A stretch of 64,000 nt of DNA from Siphonodentalium dalli (Eukaryota; Mollusca; Scaphopoda; Gadilida; Siphonodentaliidae), in NCBI GenBank assembly GCA_032622095.1, contig CP136067.1:121059030-121123029 (forward strand), read 5' to 3'. The notes below the pieces were generated by a model, which was given only the letters and a program-made list of their open reading frames with translations, did no database searches and had not been told where the DNA came from. The stretch's first letter is position 1. Each line of letters starts with the position of its first letter. Position numbers and translations under genes: made by a program. Shown here piece after piece: positions 54,864-64,000 of this stretch.

Positions 54864-57800
54864 AAATGAAAGTGTCAATGACACTGTAGCTCAACTTGGA
54901 AAGGGAACAATTTAATGTACCACAGTCAATGGAGCGATGAGGAATGTGGAAAGTTGATTGAATGTCTAATACTAGTTTATAGACATGAAGAGAAAAGTAA
55001 AATCCAAGATGGCTGCTGGCGGCCATGTTTTCGGCCGAATGACCCCAAAATGAGTCGTTCCCATCTACAATTCTACATGTCATCGTTAACATCCATGACA
55101 AATTTTATGACGTTCAGACTAAAGGTACGACCTGTAGCCCATGCTAAAGAATTTAGTCATACAAAGAGTAAAATCCAAGATGGCTGTTGGCGGCCATGTT
55201 TTCGGCCGAATGACCCCAAAATGAGTCGTTCCCATCTACATGTCATCGTTAACATCCATGACAAATTTTATGACGATCAGACTAAAGGTACGACCTGTAG
55301 CCCGTGCTAAAGAATTTAGTCATACAAAGAGTAAAATCCAAGATGACTGCTGGCAGCCATGTTTTTGGCCAAATGACCCCAAAATTACTCGTTCCTATCT
55401 ACATGTCAATATTAACATCCATGAGAAATTTCATGATGATCAGATGAACAGTACGACCTGTGGCCCATGCTAATGGATTAAATTTTGAAATCCAAGATGG
55501 CCGCTGGCGGCCATGTTTTTTGTCCGAATGACCCCAAAATGACTCGTTCCCATTTACATTCCAATTTCAACAGCCATGACAAATTTCATGATGATCAGAC
55601 TAAAGGTACGACCTGTAGCCCGTGCTAAATGATTTAGTCATACAAAGAGTAAAATCCAAGATGGATGCTGGCGGCCATGTTTTTGGCCGAATGACCCCAA
55701 AATGACTCGTTCCCATCTACATGTCATTATTAACATTCATGACAAATTTCATGATGATCAGACGAACAATGCGACCTGTAGCCCGTGTTAATGGATTGAA
55801 TTTTGAAAACAAAGATGGCTGCTGGCGGCCATGTTTTTTGGCCGAATGACCCCCAAAATGACTCGTTCCCATCTACATGTCAATATTAACATCCATAACA
55901 AATTTTATGATGATCAGACTAAAGGTACGACCTGTAGCCCGTGCTAAAGGATTTAGTCATACAAAGAGTAAAATCCAAGATGGCTGCTGGCGGCCATGTT
56001 TTTGGGCCGAATGACCCCAAAATGACTCGTTCCCATCTACATGTCAATATTAACATCCATGACAAATTTCATGATGATCAGATAAACAGTACGACCTGTG
56101 GCCCGTGCTAATGGATTGAATTTTGAAATCCAAGATGGCCACTGGTGGCCATGTTTTTTGTCCGAATAACCCCAAAATGACTCGTTCCCATCTACATTCC
56201 AATTTCAACAGCCATGACAAATTTCATGATGATCAGACTAAAGGTAGGACCTGTAGCCCATGCTAAAGGATTTAGTCATACAAAGAGTAAAATCCAAGAT
56301 GGCTGCTGGCGGCCATGTTTTTCGACCAAATGACTCAAAATTACTCGTTCCCATCTACATGTCAATTTTAACATCCATGACAAATTTCATGACGATCAGA
56401 CGAACAGTACGGTCTGTAGCCCGTGCTAATGGATTGAATTTTGAAATCCAAGATGGCCACTGGCGGTCTTTTTTTTCCGAATGACCCCAAAATGAATCAT
56501 TCCGGTCTAAATGTTGATGTCAACAGCTATGACAAATTTCATAATGATCCGATCAAAGGTACGACATGTAGCCTGTATTGTTTACGCATCACGTACACAC
56601 GCACACACGGACGACGGACAACAAAGCCATGGCAATAGCTCAAACTTTACAAAGTAAAGTTGAGCTAAAAATGGCTGCAGGTGGCCATGTTTTTTAAACG
56701 ATTTTTCGGAAAAAATGTATGGCTCCCATCTAGAGGTCACCACGAAGATCCATATGAAGTTTGATGATGATCAGATGAGAGCCAAGGGAAATTGTTGACA
56801 GATGGACAGACAGATGAACGACGGATGCCAACCCATGGCAATAGCTCAAACTTTACAAATAAATATTTATTTGTTACAATGGAAACACTGGCAACAGAGA
56901 AACTAACCATTCAGTCATCATTTTAAAGGGACATGTAATTAGGTGAGATATATCTCAAAACATACCTACAGTAATGCCCTAAATAATCGACTCCTTAACC
57001 ACAGCAGAATTATGGGTAAATTTTCAGGATTTAGCCGACTAAATCCTGAAAAATTACCCATACTTCTGCTGTGGTTAAGGAGTCAATTATTTAGGGAATT
57101 ACAGCACACGGAAGATTTCTGAACAAATTTGTCGATATAGTGCTGTAAATACATTATTTGATTCCTTTTTTAGCTCAACTTACTTTTGTAAGTTTGAGCT
57201 ATTGCCATGGCTTGGCGTCCGTATGTCCGTGTGTGCGTGTGTCCGTCAACAATTTCCTTTGGCGCGGGCTACAGGTCGTACCTTTGGTCTGATCTTTATG
57301 AAATTTTGCATGAATGTTGACATTGGCATGTAGATGGGAACGAGTCATTTTGGGGTCATTCGGCCAAAAAACATGGCCGCTGGTGGCCATCTTGGATTTC
57401 AAAATTCAATCCATTGGCGCGGGCTGAAGGTCGTACTGTTCGTTTGATCATCATGAAATTTGTCATGGATGTTAAGCAGCAGCAGCCATCTTGGATTTTA
57501 CTCTTTGCATGACTAAATCATTTGGCGCAGGCTACAGGCCGTAGTTTTGATCGGAACTTCATGAAATTTGCCATGGATGTTAACAATGACATGTAGATGG
57601 GAACGAGTGATTTTGGGGTTGTTCGGCCAAAAAACATGGCCGCCAGCAGCCATCTTGGATTTTACTCTTTGCATGACTAAATCCTTTGGCGCGGGCTACA
57701 GATCGTACCTTTGGTCTAATCTTTATGAAATTTGTCATGAATGTTGACATTGACATGTAGATGGGAACGAGTCATTTTTGGGGTCATTCGGCCAAAAAAC

Positions 57801-59480
57801 ATGGCCGCTGGTGGCCATTTTGGATTTCAAAATTCAATCCATTGGCGCGGGCTACAGGTCGTACTGTTCGTCTTATCATTATGAAATTTGTCATGGATGT
57901 TAATATTGACATGTAGATGGGAACGAGTCATTTTGGGGTCGTTCGGCCAAAAAACATGGCCGCTGGCAGCCATCTTGGATTTTACTCTTTGCATGACTAA
58001 ATCCTTTGGCACAGGCTACAGGTCGTAGTTTTGATCAGAACTTCATGAAATTTGTCATGGATGTTAACAATGACATGTAGATGGGAAAGAGTGATTTTGG
58101 GGTTGTTCGGCAAAAAAACATGGCCGCCAGCAGCCATCATGGATTTTACTCTTTGCATGACTAAATCCTTTGGCGCGGGCTACAGGTCGTACCTATGGTC
58201 TGATCTTTATGAATTTTATCATGAATGTTGACATTGACATGTAGATGGGAACGAGTCATTTTGGGGTCATTCGGCCAAAAAACATGGCCGCTGGTGACCA
58301 TTTTGGATGTCAAAATGCAATCCATTGGCGCGGGCTACAGGTCGTGCTGTTCGTCTGATCATCATGAAATTTGTCATGGATGTTAATATTGACATGTAGA
58401 TGGGAACGAGTGATTTTGGGGTCGTTCAGCCAAAAAACATGGCCGCCAGCAGCCATCTTGGATTTTACTCTTTGCATGACTAAATTCTTTGGCGCGGGCT
58501 ACAGGTTGTAGCTTTGGTCAGAACTTCATGAAATTTGTCATGGATGTTAACAATGACATGTAGATGAGAACGAGTGATTTTGGGGTCGTTCGGCCAAAAA
58601 ACATGGCCACCAGCAGCCATCTTGGATTTTACTCTTTGCATGACTAAATCCTTTGGCGCGGGTTACAGGTCGTACCTTTGGTCTGACCTTTATGAAATTT
58701 GCCATGAATATTGATATTGACATGTATATGGGAACGAGTCATTTTGGGGTCATACGGCCAAAAAACATGGCCATTGGCAGCCATCTTGGATTTCAAAATT
58801 CAATCCATTGGCACGGGCTACAGGTCGTACTGTTTGTCTGATCATCATGATATTTATCATGGATGTTAAAATTAACATGTAGATGGGATAGAGTCATTTT
58901 GGGGTCGTTTGGCTAAAAAACATGTCCGCCAGCAGCCATATTGGATTTTACTCTTTGCATGAATAAATCCTTTGGTGCGGGCTACAGGTCGTAGCTTTGG
59001 TCGGAACTTCATGAAATTTGTCATGTACATGTATGTTAACAATGACATGTAGATGGGAAACGAGTCATTTTGGGGTCGTTCAGCCGAAAAACATGGCCGC
59101 CAGCAGCTATCTTGGATTTTACTCTTTGCATGACTAAATCCATTGGCACAGGCTACAGGTCATACCTTTGATCAGATCATTATGAGATTTGTAAAGGCTG
59201 TAGATGGGAACAAGTAATTTTGGGGTAATTCGGAAAAAAACATGGCTGCGGTGGCCATTTTAGAATTTACTCTTTGCATCAATAAATCCTTTGGTACACC
59301 ATAATCACCACATCCCTGATCCGATCATTATGAAACCTGTTATGAATATTGATATTGACATATACATCTAGTCTTACTTAGACATTTCAATTAGCACTTT
59401 TCCTATTCGTCCATTTACTGTCGACCATTAAATTATTCCCCTACCTAAGTTGAGCTACAGTGTCATTGACACTTTCATTT
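54864..59480. mobile_element. 4.6-kb giant foldback with opposed satellite arrays
   Basis: The ends AAATGAAAGTGTCAATGACA and GTGTCATTGACACTTTCATT are inverted and the match continues ~70 bp inward. Left arm: about ten monomers of alternating ~165 and ~155 bp (55000-56500), each with CGAATGACCCCAAAATGA-type and CCAAGATGGCTGCTGGCGGC phrases. Right arm: about thirteen monomers in the opposite orientation (57180-59300). Both arms finish inward at a CCATGGCAATAGCTCAAAC motif. The centre is a separate hairpin element (56983-57110). No coding sequence. Confidence 0.8.
56983..57110. mobile_element. hairpin element at the foldback centre
   Basis: A copy of the 5446-5590 family: AATAATCGACTCCTTAACCA, AGAATTATGGGTAA, then TTACCCATACTTCTG and TGGTTAAGGAGTCAATTATT. 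Confidence 0.75.
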
Positions 59481-59790
59481 GTTGATAAATTTGGTTTTGT
59501 TTGTGCCAGTTCACATTTTTTATAGTCAGCTGTCACATGAAAAATTGCTACTAAAAATCATGGGCAGAAAATCTAAAGCTGTAGTCGATCTGAAATCTTG
59601 ATGGTACTACGTAATATTGATAATTAAAATGAAAAGAAACCAGTGCATTAAGGTTTTTAATAGTTTAATGTTAAGATATATCAATATAGCTTTTCCAGAT
59701 TCCATTTTTCGATTCAAGAATTCCAATGAATGCAAATGGCACCATTTTCGTATGGGGCCCATACATAATGCGTTCGAAGGTGATATTTTG

Positions 59791-60242
59791 GGGACATACT
59801 AAAAGTTGTAGTCCGAGTCGGGGAAAAGTTGTAGTTGGGTGATTTCAATTTCGTTTATTTTCATTAATATTTTACCCAAAAATGTTGATTTTTTGGTTTG
59901 TGATAAGCTATGCTAATTACAAATAAAATAAATAAAATAATTTTTAAGTCTTATATTTCAAATTTTATAATCATTCTTCGTTATGAAACCCACAAAAGTT
60001 GCAGTCCAAGCCAGCCGCAGGTTCAAAACGTGGATTTCATAACGAAAAATGTTGATAAAAGTTGAAATATAATAATACTTACAAAATATCTTTTAATATA
60101 ATTTATTTGTATTTGGCATAGCTTATCACAAACCAAAAATCAACATTTTGGGGTATATATTAACGACAATAAACGAAATTGAAATTCCCAACTACAACTT
60201 TTCCCCGACTCAGGCTTGGACCACAGCTTTTTAGTGTGTCCC
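59791..60242. mobile_element. GGGACATACT palindromic element
   Basis: GGGACATACTAAAAGTTGTA is inverted at CAGCTTTTTAGTGTGTCCC. Inner arms include GTCCGAGTCGGGGAAAAGTT with AACTTTTCCCCGACTCAGG, and AAAATGTTGATTTTTTGGTT with AACCAAAAATCAACATTTTG. About 450 bp. Confidence 0.8.
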
Positions 60243-60610
60243 GGTATTTTTGAGAGCAAACTGCAATGTGGCTTTAATTTGAAATATTATTGTCAGTTTA
60301 TTAAAGAGACAGGCAGCAAGAAACATTATACAGTATGTAAAACGTGTACGATAAGCAAAACACTGAACACTGTGGGGACCTACTATGCCAACTGTGGATC
60401 ACCAAGATTCACGGTGAACCACGGTGAACTTGTGTGGAGCAAATGATGAATCAACAGAAATCCTGGAGAATGACCAAGAATCACCGCAAACCAAATTTTA
60501 GATCTGTTTTATCACATAATCACATTTTAGCAAGGAAAAACTATCTTGGAACGGCTGGGGCTAAAACCAAAGAGGAAATAAAGATAATTCAAGAAATTAT
60601 ATAGTTCCAT
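60243..60610 (+). other. short open frames after the palindromic element
   Basis: The frame to 60446 includes CKTCTISKTLNTVGTYYANC and ends in TGA; an overlapping frame reads KEEIKIIQEII to 60606. No domain recognised. It could be a decayed coding fragment continuing from 59617-59802 across the inserted element. Confidence 0.2.
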
Positions 60611-60887
60611 CTTAAATGTATCTTTTCATATTGACAAAATTGTTCAACCACCCTTATCTCAGTCAACACTAATTAACCCAAAATAAATTGAATATCATAA
60701 TTATATTCAAATTAATTTACACAATAATAACTTTGATCGATATCATTGCGCTAAGTTCTTACGTCAATGTGCATGCCGATAATACACATGTGTCTTACTA
60801 AAAAATATGAGGCCGGGTTTAGAGGCTATAATAATGTGATAAATATATTTATAAATATGGTGGCATAACTTTGCTTGCATTATAGCA

Positions 60888-61028
60888 TATATAGAGGATC
60901 TCCAACTCGTTATGTTGGGAAAAAGATTTTATGAAACGAGTTTGATAAATTTATTGTGAATCAAATTTATTAAACGAGTTTCATAAAATCTAATATCCCA
61001 ACATAACGAGTTGAAGATCTTGTATATC
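60888..61028. mobile_element. ATATAGAGGATCTC palindrome
   Basis: ATAGAGGATCTCCAACTCGT and TATGTTGGGAAAAAGATTTT are inverted as AAATCTAATATCCCAACATA and ACGAGTTGAAGATCTTGTAT. Related by its end to the pair at 12.2 and 12.55 kb. Confidence 0.7.
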
Positions 61029-61170
61029 ACATGAAAAAAACTAGAGCTTTATGCCTTTTTAACAAATCAAAATCTTTAAAAGAAACTGAAAAATGCATGT
61101 AGCGGATGTGACTATTTTAACAGCAATACCCACTGCGAAGGATGCCCATATCTTTAAATTCTTAGCCCAA

Positions 61171-61560
61171 ACGACAAAATCAATTTTTTATTATTATCCT
61201 GTACAAACAACAAATTTTTATTATAATCAAGCACAAATGGCAATATTTTATTATTATCCAACCCAAATGGCAATATTTTATTATTATCCAACCCAAATGG
61301 CAATATTTTATTATTATCCAACCCAAATGGCAATATTTTATTATTATCCAACCCAAATGGCAATATTTTATTATTATCCAACCCAAATGGCAATATTTTA
61401 TTATTATCCAACCCAAATGGCAATATTTTATTATTATCCAACCCAAATGGCAATATTTTATTATTATCCAACCCAAATGGCAATATTTTATTATTATCCA
61501 GCCTAAGCTACAAATTTTTATTATTATCCAGCACAAAAGACAAATTTGGTTGTAATTCAG
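61171..61560. repeat. 30-bp minisatellite
   Basis: Unit ACCCAAATGGCAATATTTTA plus TTATTATCCA. Eight copies are identical (61261-61500), flanked on both sides by two or three decayed copies. Since 30 is a multiple of 3, several frames on both strands stay open; I treat those as artefacts. Confidence 0.92.
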
Positions 61561-61714
61561 TCTCATACCTCTTGATATGCTGATATTATATTAATTCATC
61601 AAATGTGCAAAAAAAATAAGTTTTGGAGTCCATTATATTTTCTGAACTGGTACGCAGGATTCATCCCTCTCTGTAAAAGATGGTCTATCTATCACACGTT
61701 TTATATAATTTGCT

Positions 61715-62139
61715 GGGTATTAGCGCTCGCAAATTACTATTTCCTAGGCTTCGGGGGTAAAAAATATTTGATTCGAGTCGAGGAACCCACCCATCAAAGC
61801 TAGGAGTGATCAGATATCGATGTTTGAAATCTATTATTTTAATTTTAAGTGGCCCAGTAAACTGTCGACGAGAAGAACTTATCTGACCAGATAGCTGATG
61901 AAGATCGATAACTCTAAATTCCAGTGGCTTTTTTGTGTCAGATATTTGACAACTGGCAAAATTTCGTTGAACAAAACGTTGATAAATAACAGGTTTTGGG
62001 CAATTTTATACTATAGTTGTTTGTGGTTAGCATTATTTTTTGGCAATTAATCGATTCTGATAACTGAAGCGTATTTTGAAGAAATGTTGTTGTTATATCT
62101 TGATGATATGGGACCTCTGATCGGATTGAGTACCTTTAA
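61715..62139. mobile_element. TTAAAGGTAC-family element, left end lost
   Basis: Shares CTTCGGGGGTAAAAAATATT, GTCGAGGAACCCACCCATCA and GATAACTCTAAATTCCAGTG blocks, and ends TCGGATTGAGTACCTTTAA. Confidence 0.68.
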
Positions 62140-62589
62140 TAATAATAAATATGGATTGATTACCCCTATCTGGAAACCCTTCTATCAATTAATATTGATT
62201 CTATGTCAAATTTTCTGGTATAATACATCTGATCAATTTGGGACATTTTACGGCTCATGGAGCGTACCAAGCTGGAGAACTCTTGTCTCTATATGAGATC
62301 ACCTGAACGTTTCATCATGGTCTGTTCTAAAAATAGTAAGTAAATCATTGTCCAAATCGATTATTGCAATATATAAAAAATATTGATATATTAAAAAAAT
62401 ATTAATTGATAGAAGCGTTTCCGAACAAGTGTCTTCGACGCATATTTATTATTTTAAACACCGAAAACTATATAAAATGTATTTATGAAGAGATAATCCA
62501 TCTTTAATTGGTATTCAGGATTCAGGGAGAGTAGGGGGTGATGCCATCTTATAGTGAGGTTTGGAGATGCTGTAAGTACAATGATGACA

Positions 62590-63075
62590 ACAGGGTTTGC
62601 GCTGCCACTTGCCAAAGTTGCTAATGGCAAAAATAATTAACATTTGGCAAAAAATATTTTTATTTGGCAAAAGTTTTGGCAAGTCACTATTTAATTCCTC
62701 AAATATGTTGAAAAATATTGGTCAATCAATACCATTCATTTCATGAAACTCTTACAAAATAATTATATTAGTGGTGTTTTCTAAGGTCTAGGAAAAGTTA
62801 ACACCTTTATTAAGATGCAGTTAATCTGATAGCATTAGTATTGATGGGTGAGGGATTACCTGTTATTAGTGTGGTGGTGGTGTCTACATAGCTAATCCTC
62901 TTCCCTTCTGATGAAGCAACCCTTCTACAATTTAATTGTTCGGTAATTGGTTTATTGTGGTATGATAAACCACACAATAAGACTTAATGTTGCGGAAAAT
63001 TATACTATTAGGGATAGCATTTGGCAAATTCAAAAAGAATTTGGCAAAAAATATTTTCATTTGGCAAAGGTAAAT
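62590..63075. repeat. clusters of TTTGGCAAAA phrases
   Basis: Two clusters of ATTTGGCAAAAAATATTTT occur near 62620-62690 and 63005-63070. The sequence between is not recognisable. Confidence 0.45.
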
Positions 63076-63159
63076 TTTGGTCCTGGATGACAAATATGAT
63101 AAAGATGACAACAATGCTGGATTTGCTGGTAACCACGATGTAGGGTCCTGCGAATTGAA

Positions 63160-63225
63160 TATTTTGATCGAATCGAATATCGAATCGAATTCACGAAATC
63201 GAATCGAATATCGAATCGAATCATA
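63160..63225. repeat. ATCGAATATCGAATCGAA short repeat
   Basis: About six imperfect copies of TCGAATATCGAA/TCGAATCGAAT. Confidence 0.7.
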
Positions 63226-63559
63226 TCTGTGTGTTGCATTCTCAATTAGGTATGTTTTGTCAATGATTAGATTATTTGTGAAACGTTCTATGAACTACAT
63301 GCATGAAGTTCCATCAGAACTTATGTGGCGATAAACCGTCGTTTGATATACTATTAACTTCAATTTATAATTGTCAAGAAAACAAAGCAGATTAAAACGT
63401 CCATGCGGCCATCACAACGATTAATATATTACCACTAAACGGATTATCGGAAAAAAATCAGACGAAATTTCTACAGTTTGCATGTACATGCAAAATTGCA
63501 AATTGGCATTCGGAAACACCCGTTGTTATAAACTTGAAGACGCAACAACAGTCGCAGTG

Positions 63560-63726
63560 TAGCCTCTTCATGTATTGGTTGATGCTTCTTGAACAGATGA
63601 TTCAATAGCTGGGTCATTGTCCCAGATGCTTGCAATTTATACACCATGCATGTTGCATTTATCACACGTGCCTGCAGCTTTATCATGTTTAAAATAGACA
63701 TGAATGATGGACGACATTTTGTCCAT
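63560..63726 (-). pseudogene. BED-type zinc finger relic (hAT/ZBED-like), frameshifted
   Basis: One minus-strand frame from 63726 reads MDKMSSIIHVYFKHDKAAGT then CDKCN and a stop. A neighbouring frame then continues KLQASGTMTQLLNHLFKKH. Taken together the pattern aromatic-x-YF...C-x2-C...T-x-L-x-HL-x3-H is a BED zinc finger, the DNA-binding domain at the N-terminus of hAT transposases and ZBED proteins. One frame change separates the Cys pair from the His pair, and no transposase domain follows to the left. Confidence 0.6.
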
Positions 63727-64000
63727 TGTAAAAGAAAGCTCCGAAACTGAAAGTCAACTTCAAAAGAGAACAGTGCCAAAATGCACTTTTCGACACCAGG
63801 AACATGTGTTGTTTACATTCTCACCCATATTACATAACGCGGAATCGGAAAGACGATGGATAATGCTATCGGTTGCCCAGTCTCATAGCTATTATAATTT
63901 ACCGCGTCGTCGGTCCATTGGCTATCTGCTAGCTTTTGCTACCATTTTAAAGCTATATAATTCAGACGTATTTAGTCGTCCTATCGTGGCTAATTGTTGG

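Noticed and set aside
55000-59300. Many 60-130 codon frames with KSKMAASGHVF phrases
   Set aside because: They are translations of satellite monomers, repeated in both orientations.
61093-61566. 137, 109 and 128-codon frames on both strands
   Set aside because: All come from a 30-bp minisatellite whose length is divisible by three.

Overview
The window looks like AT-rich, repeat-dense nuclear DNA from an animal, probably an invertebrate. The evidence is spliceosomal GT-AG introns of several kilobases, no closely packed ORFs, many palindromic non-autonomous transposons flanked by TTAA, a LINE fragment and a BED-finger transposon relic. A marine invertebrate, perhaps a spiralian, is a guess from the style of the repeats; nothing here proves it.

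One real gene is visible. It lies on the minus strand and fills the left two thirds of the window. Thirteen coding exons can be joined with compatible splice phases from an ATG at 40254 to a last visible exon at 250..442, where the gene runs off the left edge. The 913 visible residues form a signal peptide, a long Thr/Ser-rich (mucin-like) stalk with three 32-34 residue repeats, an extracellular NRF domain with paired cysteines, and a polytopic acyltransferase-3 domain of the NRF-6 (nose resistant to fluoxetine 6) family. The usual His of the R-X10-H motif is Asn.

Two of its splice sites are locally duplicated. The end of exon 5, with its 5' splice site, is duplicated into the intron with a 2-bp phase change. 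The start of exon 10, with its 3' splice site, is repeated about six times in tandem. TTAA-type elements sit 10-11 bp from the exon 5 acceptor and the exon 9 donor.

The introns hold short foldback elements. The TTAACCCTTT family carries a conserved double hairpin, the TTAAAGGTAC family ends in TTAAAGATGC, and others include a 1.8-kb TTAA element, a CATTTAATTTTCGA-ended family and GACCCGACTTCGTCC-ended elements. Copies of a GCCATCTTGG repeat are also common.

Right of 40.3 kb I see no confident intact gene. It holds an inverted partner of an intronic element (40.64-41.17 kb), more TTAA elements, an interrupted ORF of unknown nature (44.8-45.4 kb), a 610-bp near-perfect tandem duplication (53.56-54.78 kb), a 4.6-kb foldback with two opposing arrays of ~155-170 bp monomers (54.86-59.48 kb), a 30-bp minisatellite (61.2-61.5 kb) and a frameshifted BED zinc finger near the right edge.
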